Part shown: one piece after another, positions 1 through 8,046 of the stretch
Layout: the number at the start of each line of letters is the position of its first letter
Position numbering within the stretch: the stretch's first letter is position 1
From: Prevotella sp.
GTDB taxonomy: Bacteria > Bacteroidota > Bacteroidia > Bacteroidales > Bacteroidaceae
Direction of reading: 5' to 3'
Assembly (NCBI GenBank): GCA_017518935.1
Contig: JAFWTK010000221.1
Coordinates: 1-44,410 of the forward strand
Length of the DNA: 44,410 bases
The notes under the pieces: model-generated
The model's database searches: none
The model's input: the letters and a program-made list of their open reading frames with translations, nothing else
What the model was told of the DNA's origin: nothing
Made by a program: the position numbers and the translations under genes

Positions 1-62
1 AACTATATCCCGATTGACAATAGATTTGCCCTAAATTTTAACAATCTTTATAGATTTGTCCG

Positions 63-92
63 TTTGTATCTCATGGAAAGTGGCTAACTTTG
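63..92 (+). promoter_or_regulatory. Bacteroidota-type promoter of the CDF gene
   Basis: A TTTG at 63-66 and TAACTTTG at 85-92 (consensus TAnnTTTG), 18 bp apart, match the -33/-7 elements of the Bacteroidota housekeeping sigma factor. The -7 box ends only 5 nt before the ATG at 98, so the transcript would start at or next to the start codon (leaderless). The rest of 1-97 is AT-rich with no other recognisable element. Confidence 0.7.
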
Positions 93-97
93 CAGCG

Positions 98-979
98 ATG
101 GAACGAAATAGGGAGATCTACAAGGTGACGCTGGTAGGAGGGGCAGTGAATGTATTGCTGCTGCTCTTCAAGTTCGTGGCGGGTATCGTAGGTCACAGTG
201 CCGCCATGGTGGCAGATGCCATCCATTCCCTGTCGGACTTTGTGACAGACATAATTGTACTGGTGTTCGTCCGTATCAGTGGCAAGCCCGAAGACAAGTC
301 CCACGACTATGGGCACGGGAAATACGAGACGCTGGCGATGACAATCATCGGGATGGCACTGTTTGTAGTGGCTATCGGCATTGTATATAGCGGCATGACG
401 AAGATTATCGCCTGGGCCAATGGCACACAACTGGAAGCACCGGGTCTGTTGGCCTTATGGGCGGCCTTGTTGTCTGTGCTCCTGAAGGAAGGTGTCTATC
501 GCTATTCGATGGTCAAGGCCCGTCAGTTGAATTCTCAGGCCGTGGAGGCGAATGCCTGGCATCACCGTAGTGATGCTTTGTCGTCGATAGGTACGGCCTT
601 GGGTATCGGAGGTGCTATCTTTTTAGGGCAGCGGTGGACGGTACTCGACCCTGTGGCTTCTGTCATCGTAGGCTTGTTTATCGTCAAGGTGTCTGTTGAT
701 TTATTGCGTAACGGCATTGGCGATTTGATGGAACAGTCACTCCCCGATGTGATAGAAGATGAGATCCTGGCTCTGGTAGCATCCCTGCCAGATGTGGTGG
801 AACCCCACGATTTGCGTACCCGACGGATTGGCAATCACTATGCCATCGAACTGCACATCCTGATGGATGGTGACATTCCTTTGAAAGAGGCTCACGACAA
901 GGCCTCGGAGGTGGAGGATCTGTTGAGAGAGCGTTATGGCGAAGAGACGCATGTGGCCGTCCATGTGGAACCGAAATAG
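98..979 (+). CDS. Cation diffusion facilitator (CDF) family metal exporter
   Basis: Inner-membrane antiporter that moves divalent metal ions (Zn, Fe, Mn or Co) out of the cytoplasm in exchange for protons. The 293-residue protein has the CDF layout: about six membrane helices and a C-terminal cytoplasmic domain of roughly 80 residues. The metal-site motifs are visible: DAIHSLSDF in helix 2 and HHRSDALSS in helix 5, plus HDYGHGKYE in the loop between helices 2 and 3. I place the start at ATG 98 (MERNREIYK) rather than at an in-frame TTG at 56, because the promoter -7 box lies between them. It is followed 8 bp later by mnmA, probably in one transcript. The metal transported cannot be told from the sequence. 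Confidence 0.9.
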   Translation: MERNREIYKVTLVGGAVNVLLLLFKFVAGIVGHSAAMVADAIHSLSDFVTDIIVLVFVRISGKPEDKSHDYGHGKYETLAMTIIGMALFVVAIGIVYSGMTKIIAWANGTQLEAPGLLALWAALLSVLLKEGVYRYSMVKARQLNSQAVEANAWHHRSDALSSIGTALGIGGAIFLGQRWTVLDPVASVIVGLFIVKVSVDLLRNGIGDLMEQSLPDVIEDEILALVASLPDVVEPHDLRTRRIGNHYAIELHILMDGDIPLKEAHDKASEVEDLLRERYGEETHVAVHVEPK

Positions 980-987
980 AAGAAGAA

Positions 988-2067
988 ATGAATATAGCAG
1001 AGATAGAGAACAAGCGTATTGCCGTGCTGCTTTCTGGTGGCGTGGACAGCAGTGTCGTGGTGTATGAGTTTGCGAGACTCGGACAGCATCCCGACTGCTT
1101 CTACATCAAGATAGGACCCGAAGAGGAAGAGGAATGGGACTGCTCCAGCGAGGAGGACTTGGAGATGGCAACGGCTGTGGCGCACAAGTATGGTTGTCGA
1201 CTGGAGGTCATCGACTGCCACAAGGAATACTGGGATCAGGTGACGAAGTACACGATGGACAAGGTGCGTGCCGGATTGACGCCTAATCCTGATGTGATGT
1301 GCAACCGACTGATAAAGTTCGGAGCCTTCGACGAGAAACGGGGACATGACTACGACCTCATCGCCACGGGCCACTATGCCCAGACGGAAATCGACGACGA
1401 GGGTAGGAAGTGGCTATGTACCAGTCCTGACCCCGTGAAGGATCAGACCGACTTCCTGGCACAGATTACCGACTGGCAACTCCGCAAGGCACTCTTCCCC
1501 ATCGGACACTATATGAAAGATGAGGTGCGCGTGATTGCAGAACGAGAGCATTTGGTGAATGCGAAGCGTAAGGACTCGCAGGGCATCTGTTTCTTGGGAA
1601 AAATCAACTACAACGACTATATCCGCCGCTACTTGGGTGAACAGCCTGGTGATGTGATAGAGTTGGAGACAGGTCGACGTATCGGCACGCACAAGGGACT
1701 CTGGTTCCATACCATCGGCCAGCGCAAGGGGATGGGCTTTGGCGGCGGCCCCTGGTTCGTGGTCAAGAAGGATGTAGCACAAAACATCCTCTATGTCTCT
1801 CATGGCTATGATCCCGAGACGGCGTATAAGCAGGACTTCGCTGTTCATGATTTCCATTGGCTGACGACTCAGGTCAGTGTCGTCAATGTCACCTTTAAGA
1901 TCCGTCATACACCGGAGTATCACCTTGCCACGTTGCAATGGACGGACGAGAATGCGTTCATCGTCCATTCAAAGGAGAAAATCCACGGGGTAGCACCCGG
2001 ACAGTTCTGCGTCATCTACGACGAGCACCACCACCGTTGCTTAGGATCGGGCGAGATTACCGTTTAG
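988..2067 (+). CDS. mnmA: tRNA-specific 2-thiouridylase MnmA
   Basis: Cytoplasmic enzyme that adenylates U34 of Lys, Glu and Gln tRNAs and thiolates it to 2-thiouridine. The 359-residue length fits the family. The N-terminal PP-loop ATP-binding motif SGGVDSS is at about residues 16-22. The two catalytic cysteines are in NPDVMCNR (about 105) and DSQGICFLG (about 200), and the C-terminal beta-barrel includes GQRKGMGFGGGPWFV. Starts at ATG 988, 8 bp after the CDF stop, preceded by a purine-rich stretch. It converges on the murF/alr gene with only 5 bp between the two stop codons. Confidence 0.96.
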   Translation: MNIAEIENKRIAVLLSGGVDSSVVVYEFARLGQHPDCFYIKIGPEEEEEWDCSSEEDLEMATAVAHKYGCRLEVIDCHKEYWDQVTKYTMDKVRAGLTPNPDVMCNRLIKFGAFDEKRGHDYDLIATGHYAQTEIDDEGRKWLCTSPDPVKDQTDFLAQITDWQLRKALFPIGHYMKDEVRVIAEREHLVNAKRKDSQGICFLGKINYNDYIRRYLGEQPGDVIELETGRRIGTHKGLWFHTIGQRKGMGFGGGPWFVVKKDVAQNILYVSHGYDPETAYKQDFAVHDFHWLTTQVSVVNVTFKIRHTPEYHLATLQWTDENAFIVHSKEKIHGVAPGQFCVIYDEHHHRCLGSGEITV

Positions 2068-2095
2068 CGGTTCTAATCCTGGAAGTAGACCCGCT
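2066..2095. terminator. Possible weak bidirectional hairpin between mnmA and murF/alr
   Basis: AGCGG-T-TCTA (2066-2075) pairs with TAGA-C-CCGCT (2086-2095) around a 10-nt loop with one internal mismatch. The hairpin covers the stop codons of the two converging genes. There is no T-run on either side, so it may act as a 3' barrier rather than a classical intrinsic terminator, or be chance. Confidence 0.3.
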
Positions 2096-4562
2096 TGACG
2101 CGGTTGGATACACCTGTAAGTACCTCGTAAGGGATGGTATCGAGGATATCGGAGAGGATGGTGACGGGCAGATGTTCTCCGAATATCTCTACCTGATCAC
2201 CCTCATGACAGTCGATATCCGTCACGTCGATCAGTGCCACGTCCATGCAGATATTACCCACATACTCCGCCTTCTGCCCATTCACAAGACAATAGCAGCG
2301 ACGATTGCCCAGATGTCGGTTCAATCCGTCGGCATAACCGATAGGGATGGCGCCAATCACGCTGTCCCTTTCTAATTTCCCCTTGCGACTATAGCCCACC
2401 GTCTCTCCCGCTGGTACATGACGCAACTGGAGGATGGTCGTCTTCAAAGTAGAGACAGTAGAGAGGATGCGGTTATCCCGAGGATCAACACCATACAACC
2501 CAATTCCAAGACGGCACATATCCATCTGACGCTCCGGGAAATGCTCAATGCCTGCCGAGTTGTCCATGTGACGAAGAATCTTATGGGTGAAGGCTGCCTG
2601 TAATTTCTGGCTTCCCTCTTCGAAGAGCGTGAACTGATGGGCAGAGAACGTATCGAAATCATCGCTGTCGGAACCCACGAAATGACTGAACACACTACGC
2701 GGTATGATGGCCTGCTGGTGCTTCAGGCGGGCTATCAACTCATCGATATCGTTGACAGGATCGAACCCCAAACGATGCATGCCCGTGTCAAGTTTGATGT
2801 GTACCGGCCAGCCTGTGATACCCTCCTTACGCGCAGCCTTGATGAGAGCATCAAGCAGACGGAAGGAATAGACCTCCGGTTCGAGGTCATAGTCGAACAT
2901 TGTCTTGAAGGCCGTCATCTCAGGGTTCATAATCATGATATTTGCCGTGATACCCGCCTTACGCAGTTCCACACCCTCATCGGCCACCGCCACGGCAAGA
3001 TAATCGACACGGTGATCCTGAAGGGTCTTACCAATCTCCACCGCACCGGCACCGTAGGCATCAGCCTTGATCATACATACCATTTTGGTCTCTGGCTTCA
3101 GGAACGAGCGGTAATAGTTCAGGTTATCGACCACGGCATTAAGGTTCACCTCAAGTATCGTCTCATGCACCTTCTGTTCCAGTTGTTCCGTGATCTGGTC
3201 AAAGCCGAAACGGCGTGCTCCCTTTAACAGGATCAGTTCATTACGCAGGGCGCTGAACACGTCACTCGAAAGGAGATGCGACACATCCTGGAAGAACTGT
3301 TTGTCGCTGATCTGTATCCGGTCGGCCTGAGCAGAGAGTTCCGGGCCAATGCCGATAAACCTCTGTATGCCTCGCTTCACGCAGAGATCCGAGACCTGAG
3401 CATATAGTGCCTCTGGCGAAATACCAGTCTGGTATATGTCACTGAGCACGATGGTCTTCTTGAGTGGCGCATGACTACCGGTCTCAATCCTTCGATTCAG
3501 GAAGTCGAGGGCAATGTCGAGGGAGTTGATGTCAGAGTTATACGAGTCGTTGACAAGGATGCAGCCCCGTTGTCCCTCCTTCACCTCCAAACGCATGGCA
3601 ACAGGTTCCAACGACGGCATACGCTCAGCCAACTGTTTCGGCGACACACCAAGATACAACGCTGTGGCGGCACAGGTGATACAGTCCTCTATCGAGGCCT
3701 CATCACTGAAGGGAATATCGAAAGCCCCGTCCTTGCCCTTATAGCGGAAGGATATGGTCTTTCCTTCTATCGCCTTCACATACATCGCCACCTGTTCGTC
3801 GCACTGCGACCACGCAATCTTCTCGCCCTTGTATTGCATCCGACGGATACAACGACTCACAATATCGTTGTCAGAACAGTAAATCATCGCCTGTGTGTCG
3901 TGCATCAACTCGAGTTTCTCCATACACTTCTCCTCCATCGAACGGAAGTTCTCCTGATGAGCCGCACCCAATGAGGTGAATACCCCCACAGTGGGCTGAA
4001 TGATATCCCTCAGAGCCATCATCTCTCCAGGCTCGGAGATACCGGCCTCAAAGATACCCAACTCCGTCTGTTCGTTGAGTAACCATACCGAAAGGGGTAC
4101 GCCTATCTGTGAATTGTAACTCTTCGGCGAGCGCACAATCTTCTGTGAGGGCAGGAGCACCTGATAGAGCCACTCTTTCACCATCGTCTTGCCGTTGGAA
4201 CCCGTGATACCCACGATGGGGATATCGAACTCGTCGCGATGACGCTCTGCCAGTCGCTGTAGTGCAGCCAACGGTGAGGGGACGACGAGGAAATTGGCAT
4301 CCGTCATGCTCTCCACCGAACCATTGGGACAAAATTCCAGAATACCTCTCAACTCTACCACGAAGTTACGTACACCTCTGCGATAGAGGTCACTGATATA
4401 TTTATGACCGTCGTTGCGCATTGACTTCAACGCGAAAAAGAGCGTCTCTTCCGGAAAACAAAGTGAACGACTGTCTGTCAGCAGCCATCCTATCTGCGCA
4501 TCGGCCGTTCCGATACGCCGTGCGCCAATCAGTGTTGTGATTTTCTCTATTGAATAGTTCAT
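2073..4562 (-). CDS. murF/alr: Fused MurF (UDP-MurNAc-pentapeptide synthetase) and alanine racemase
   Basis: One 829-residue polypeptide covers two successive needs of cell-wall synthesis. The N-terminal half (about 1-460) is MurF, which adds D-Ala-D-Ala to UDP-MurNAc-tripeptide; it shows the Mur ligase ATP loop GITGSNGKT at 118-126 and the LVNDSYNSD motif at 336-344. The C-terminal half (about 467-829) is a PLP-dependent alanine racemase with the PLP lysine K499 in MIKADAYGAG and the GYADGLNR motif carrying the region of the second catalytic base. This fusion is a known feature of Bacteroidota. Its ATG overlaps the stop of the GSCFA gene upstream by 4 bp (ATGA), so translation is likely coupled. 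Last gene of the operon that begins with the yfhO-like gene. Confidence 0.96.
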   Translation of the reverse strand: MNYSIEKITTLIGARRIGTADAQIGWLLTDSRSLCFPEETLFFALKSMRNDGHKYISDLYRRGVRNFVVELRGILEFCPNGSVESMTDANFLVVPSPLAALQRLAERHRDEFDIPIVGITGSNGKTMVKEWLYQVLLPSQKIVRSPKSYNSQIGVPLSVWLLNEQTELGIFEAGISEPGEMMALRDIIQPTVGVFTSLGAAHQENFRSMEEKCMEKLELMHDTQAMIYCSDNDIVSRCIRRMQYKGEKIAWSQCDEQVAMYVKAIEGKTISFRYKGKDGAFDIPFSDEASIEDCITCAATALYLGVSPKQLAERMPSLEPVAMRLEVKEGQRGCILVNDSYNSDINSLDIALDFLNRRIETGSHAPLKKTIVLSDIYQTGISPEALYAQVSDLCVKRGIQRFIGIGPELSAQADRIQISDKQFFQDVSHLLSSDVFSALRNELILLKGARRFGFDQITEQLEQKVHETILEVNLNAVVDNLNYYRSFLKPETKMVCMIKADAYGAGAVEIGKTLQDHRVDYLAVAVADEGVELRKAGITANIMIMNPEMTAFKTMFDYDLEPEVYSFRLLDALIKAARKEGITGWPVHIKLDTGMHRLGFDPVNDIDELIARLKHQQAIIPRSVFSHFVGSDSDDFDTFSAHQFTLFEEGSQKLQAAFTHKILRHMDNSAGIEHFPERQMDMCRLGIGLYGVDPRDNRILSTVSTLKTTILQLRHVPAGETVGYSRKGKLERDSVIGAIPIGYADGLNRHLGNRRCYCLVNGQKAEYVGNICMDVALIDVTDIDCHEGDQVEIFGEHLPVTILSDILDTIPYEVLTGVSNRVKRVYFQD

Positions 4563-5428
4563 ATTTCTTTTAATACTGGATATTTCTCTTGAAGTTCTTT
4601 CAGACGAGACTTGGTCTGTTCCTGAAAGCGACGGTATTCGTCAGATTCAGGATCAAAAGGTTTGTGATTCAGGGCCTGCTTGATGGGGCGCCACTCTTCC
4701 AGAAAGATCTTGGCCTCATCAGAAAAGCAGGTCGCCACCAAACGTTCCCAAATATACTCCACAGCCTGCTGTGACGGATGCAGCATATCCTCCTGATAGA
4801 AACGGTAGTCGCGCAGTTCATCGTTTATAATCTCATAGGCGGGGAAATAGGATATCCTAGGGTTCCTAGGGCTCCTAGGATTACTAGGATCGCCTAGGAT
4901 TTTCCTAGGATTTCCTAGGGCCTTCTCCACCCCTAATAGCAATGTCGCCTTGGAGAGTTGGGAGCCATGATAGCCGTATTTACGATAACGGATGGGGCTG
5001 ACGGTCAGGACAATATGTATATCAGGATTCTTCTGGAAAAGAATATCAATGGACTTCTGAAGATAATCTGCACACTCGTCTACTGAGAGTTCCTCTTCCG
5101 TGAAAAGTGACTGAGGGCGCTTCTGACAATTATCCACAATCTCACCAGTCTCCTTCAGGCGATAGATGTGGTTTGTGCCAAGGGTAAGGAAAGCGGTTTT
5201 GACGGATTGCAAATACGACGAATCGGACACCGTCAGGTGCTGGATAGTATGGAGGATACTTGCGGGATTATACATCACGCCGTATGGATTCACCATAGCA
5301 CGGAACTGCTCTTCCTGAAAGCGGCGGCCTATGCTGTCAGCAAAGCAAGACCCTACAAAGAGCATTTCCTCAAAAGGTCTGATCCGGAACCCTGGTTCCG
5401 GTATATCCACTATCGTCCTGAACTCCAT
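4559..5428 (-). CDS. GSCFA domain protein (lipase/esterase-like), with in-frame repeat insertion
   Basis: 289-residue protein with the family-defining GSCFA motif near the N terminus (LFVGSCFADS, about residues 24-33) and the closing HPSQQAVEYIW block. The family is mainly bacterial (frequent in Bacteroidota), is distantly related to SGNH-type esterases (my recollection) and has no settled substrate. No signal peptide or membrane helix is visible. About 20 residues (GNPRKILGDPSNPRSPRNPR) before the conserved SYFPAYEIINDEL block are encoded by a CCTAGG repeat array and look like an insertion relative to the family. Located between fkp (18-bp gap) and murF/alr (4-bp overlap), which suggests an envelope-related role by context only. 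Confidence 0.85.
   Translation of the reverse strand: MEFRTIVDIPEPGFRIRPFEEMLFVGSCFADSIGRRFQEEQFRAMVNPYGVMYNPASILHTIQHLTVSDSSYLQSVKTAFLTLGTNHIYRLKETGEIVDNCQKRPQSLFTEEELSVDECADYLQKSIDILFQKNPDIHIVLTVSPIRYRKYGYHGSQLSKATLLLGVEKALGNPRKILGDPSNPRSPRNPRISYFPAYEIINDELRDYRFYQEDMLHPSQQAVEYIWERLVATCFSDEAKIFLEEWRPIKQALNHKPFDPESDEYRRFQEQTKSRLKELQEKYPVLKEI
4856..4919. repeat. CCTAGG array, seven units, inside the GSCFA gene
   Basis: CCTAGG occurs at 4856, 4865, 4874, 4893, 4904 and 4914, with a seventh degenerate unit (ACTAGG) at 4883. Spacing is 9, 9, 9, 10, 11 and 10 bp, with A/T-rich spacers. Each core is itself palindromic. The array is translated in frame as a Pro/Arg/Asn-rich segment. Confidence 0.9.
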
Positions 5429-5446
5429 TCTTCACTTCCTCACTTC

Positions 5447-8032
5447 TCAACTTCTACTAATCTGTAATCCCTTTGTCGAGAGCGACATCTCTACAAAACG
5501 GGCATTCTTGCTTATCCTGTTTCCCGTCAGTATCTGTTTGATTCTGGCAGCAGCCTCAGGATCTTTGGCAATCATATACAGATAACCCCCACCGCCTGCT
5601 CCTGGCAATTTGTAACCAAGACACAGATCATCGATGAGATCTGTCAGGGCAGCCACCGCTGGTGGATTCGTCCCATTGTCGAGCATTTGGTTCTGGAGCC
5701 ACGTCTTCCTCATAAGCAGTCCCGTCTGCAGGAAGTCATTCCGTTGGATGGCCTCATACATCGCCATTGTGTGTTCTTTCATCTCACGGAGCAAGCGCAA
5801 CTCCTCGTTGTGGTTGAGGAACATCCTCCGCACAATCTCGGCAAGAATCTGTTTGGCGGTACGGGTGATACCCGTGTAATATAAGAGGTGGCAGGCTTTG
5901 TATTCAGGCTGCATCCACAAATCATTCGGCAACCATCTCACCTGCGGACTTTGGTCAAAGCCACGACCCGTCTGTAACAGTTTCACGCCACCAAGGACAC
6001 CACCGAACTGGTCTTGCCAGCCGCCACCAGTAGTGAGCATCTGTTCCAACATCAAGGTATGGTGGCCTATCTCGTTCTTGTCCCAACCCAAACCGCAGAA
6101 ATCATTCAGTGCCCCTAAGACGGTTGCCGCCAGGATACTCGACGTCCCTAAGCCACTCCCCGCAGGGATGGCAGAGAGGAGTGTGATTTCAATGCCACAG
6201 CCGAATCTTTCGAGTGTAGAACGGAGAGTGCAGTTTTTTGAGTTTGCTACCGCCCTTGAGGACTGCGCATGGTCGGTAACGGGGCCAAAGCCTGCAAGGA
6301 CCAGTGCCGCCTTAGGGATAGAAAATGGTGAACCCACGTGCATGAAGTCCGTCAGTTGTTCTGTCGTCTCCACCACCTCAATCGCTCCAAGGTCAATGCT
6401 ACGTAGTACAATATGGTATTCCTTCGATGGCTTGATATAGGCCTGAAGCGGGGGTTGCCCATTGAGTTCGATGGCGAAATTGATAACGTTACCACCCTCC
6501 ATCAGACAATATGGCGGGGTATCCGTCCATCCACCCGCAATATCGATGCGCACAGGTGAGCGTCCCCAGACAATCTGGTCGCTGCTGACACAGAGGGACG
6601 GTTCTCTGGTGTCGGCCGACACCAGAGAACCGTCCCTCTGTGTCAGACCCTGGCGAAGTAACCCGAAGGCTTTTTCACTCTCCCCCCGGAACATCGCGTT
6701 GTGAATGCGGGTCATCAACGGTGCATCCTCCGGAAGGGCTTCTGGCAAGGGTATCTGGTATTTATGGAACTCACCGGCTGCATCAGCAAGGTCGAGTTGA
6801 TAGAACACACTATGCCGCCAGTTCTTGGCCAGCGCACGCCAGTTCTGCTTTCTGAATGCCTGTCGCTGAGAAAAGAGTCTTCGCAGGTTGGCCCGCTCAG
6901 CCACTTCATTACTGTCAAGCGGCTCGTCGATACGGTAACGGCGCACCTCATAGTCTGCATCCTCCACAGGCACCACGTCGATACACTCCCCTGGCTCAAG
7001 GGTTATCTCCCAATCGTTCTTGGGCACACCCGTCACCACATTGTCGTGCGTCAGATGCCATTTGGGGCCAATATAACTGTTCTCAACCCAGATATTCGTA
7101 TTCTCCTCCGTGAAAGGTATTTTCGTGATGGCATTCTGCACGAAGATGGACGCATGGGGCTTACGGTCCATATGCATAATCTCCCGTTGGTCGATAACGA
7201 GGTTCTGAAGCCGCATCGAAGAGGAAATCATCTCCCGTGAAGTTCCAAAGTGATAGAATTCACCACCTCCCAACGGCACGATAGCCACGGAAAGTTGACA
7301 TAATTCTTCATCATATATCGTCGGTTCCGTACCAAGACAACAGCCGAATTCAGAATAGAGATCGTATGCTTTAAAAATATTCTCACTTGTCATGCTGCGC
7401 TTCTTCAACAGAGCCACAGCCTTGTCGCTGAGCATCCAGATACCGATATCGGTCAGATAGAAATGGTCGTGCTGAAGGTCGGAGAGCGTCTTCACCGACG
7501 GCTTTTGCAGCATTTGCTTCAGCACGGAAGGCGTACGGCGACGGCTGACGAACACGCCATGATTCTTGGCGATGGAAGCGTCGAGCCAGAGGCCGTAGCA
7601 TACCACGTCGGCATCAGGAATGGGTTGCAAAGGTTGCGTGGTGCGGATAAGCACATCACCACTCACCACCATCGTCCGGATGTGTTCAGGTGCCATTGCC
7701 ATTATCTTCTCATAGAGAGGTAATTGCAGGCTCAACAGGTTCTGCGAGAGCCGCTGTCCACGCTCCCACCGGAACACGGGTATCGGAGTGAGAATCTTCC
7801 CTGAAATGGCATACGACGGCAAACGTTTGCTCTGTCCGCCTGCATGTAGGATGATGCACCGTTCACTGCCCAGCCATTCCTCAGCCTGGTGCAATGCCCA
7901 AGCAGTACCACCACCACTGCCTAGACGGTGGCCGATGGGGTCACAGGTACAGAAATACTCATCGGGAGTGAGACCTGTCACCTCATGAAAGACATCCACC
8001 AGATTCGGTGGCAACGACAGCAGTTTTTTCAT
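5447..8032 (-). CDS. fkp: Bifunctional L-fucokinase / fucose-1-phosphate guanylyltransferase (Fkp type)
   Basis: Salvages L-fucose to GDP-L-fucose for fucosylation of surface polysaccharides and glycoproteins, as established for Fkp of Bacteroides fragilis. Of the 861 residues, the N-terminal part (about 1-430) is the nucleotidyltransferase, with a glycine-rich LGSGGGTAWAL loop near residue 37. The C-terminal part (about 485-861) is a GHMP kinase: WGRSPVRIDIAGGWTDTPP, the ATP loop AIPAGSGLGTSS, and LPGAGGGGYLYM near the end. B. fragilis Fkp is about 950 residues, so this is somewhat short. Residues 463-483, in the linker before the kinase domain, are encoded by a perfect 62-bp palindrome. 14 bp downstream of the yfhO-like gene and 18 bp upstream of GSCFA, same operon. 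Confidence 0.93.
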   Translation of the reverse strand: MKKLLSLPPNLVDVFHEVTGLTPDEYFCTCDPIGHRLGSGGGTAWALHQAEEWLGSERCIILHAGGQSKRLPSYAISGKILTPIPVFRWERGQRLSQNLLSLQLPLYEKIMAMAPEHIRTMVVSGDVLIRTTQPLQPIPDADVVCYGLWLDASIAKNHGVFVSRRRTPSVLKQMLQKPSVKTLSDLQHDHFYLTDIGIWMLSDKAVALLKKRSMTSENIFKAYDLYSEFGCCLGTEPTIYDEELCQLSVAIVPLGGGEFYHFGTSREMISSSMRLQNLVIDQREIMHMDRKPHASIFVQNAITKIPFTEENTNIWVENSYIGPKWHLTHDNVVTGVPKNDWEITLEPGECIDVVPVEDADYEVRRYRIDEPLDSNEVAERANLRRLFSQRQAFRKQNWRALAKNWRHSVFYQLDLADAAGEFHKYQIPLPEALPEDAPLMTRIHNAMFRGESEKAFGLLRQGLTQRDGSLVSADTREPSLCVSSDQIVWGRSPVRIDIAGGWTDTPPYCLMEGGNVINFAIELNGQPPLQAYIKPSKEYHIVLRSIDLGAIEVVETTEQLTDFMHVGSPFSIPKAALVLAGFGPVTDHAQSSRAVANSKNCTLRSTLERFGCGIEITLLSAIPAGSGLGTSSILAATVLGALNDFCGLGWDKNEIGHHTLMLEQMLTTGGGWQDQFGGVLGGVKLLQTGRGFDQSPQVRWLPNDLWMQPEYKACHLLYYTGITRTAKQILAEIVRRMFLNHNEELRLLREMKEHTMAMYEAIQRNDFLQTGLLMRKTWLQNQMLDNGTNPPAVAALTDLIDDLCLGYKLPGAGGGGYLYMIAKDPEAAARIKQILTGNRISKNARFVEMSLSTKGLQISRS
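6585..6646. repeat. Perfect 62-bp palindrome embedded in frame in fkp
   Basis: The left arm 6585-6615 and right arm 6616-6646 are exact reverse complements, 31 bp each, with no loop. Each arm carries CACAGAGGGACGG and TTCTCTGGTGTCGG or the complement. The element is in frame, has no stop codon in the fkp frame, and encodes a hydrophilic stretch that includes RDGSLVSADTREPSL. It resembles dispersed REP-like elements; I could not check for copies. Confidence 0.95.
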
Positions 8033-8046
8033 TGCTCATCCCTTTA

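Noticed and set aside
56..97. TTG start at 56 for the CDF transporter
   Set aside because: The extension is not CDF-like and the -7 box would lie inside it.
1414..1968. 184-codon open frame antisense to mnmA
   Set aside because: mnmA is unambiguous on the other strand; the antisense translation shows no domain and reflects codon bias. The same applies to the many other antisense frames in the window.
4856..4919. CRISPR-like array
   Set aside because: Units are only 6 bp with 3- to 5-bp spacers, and there are no cas genes.
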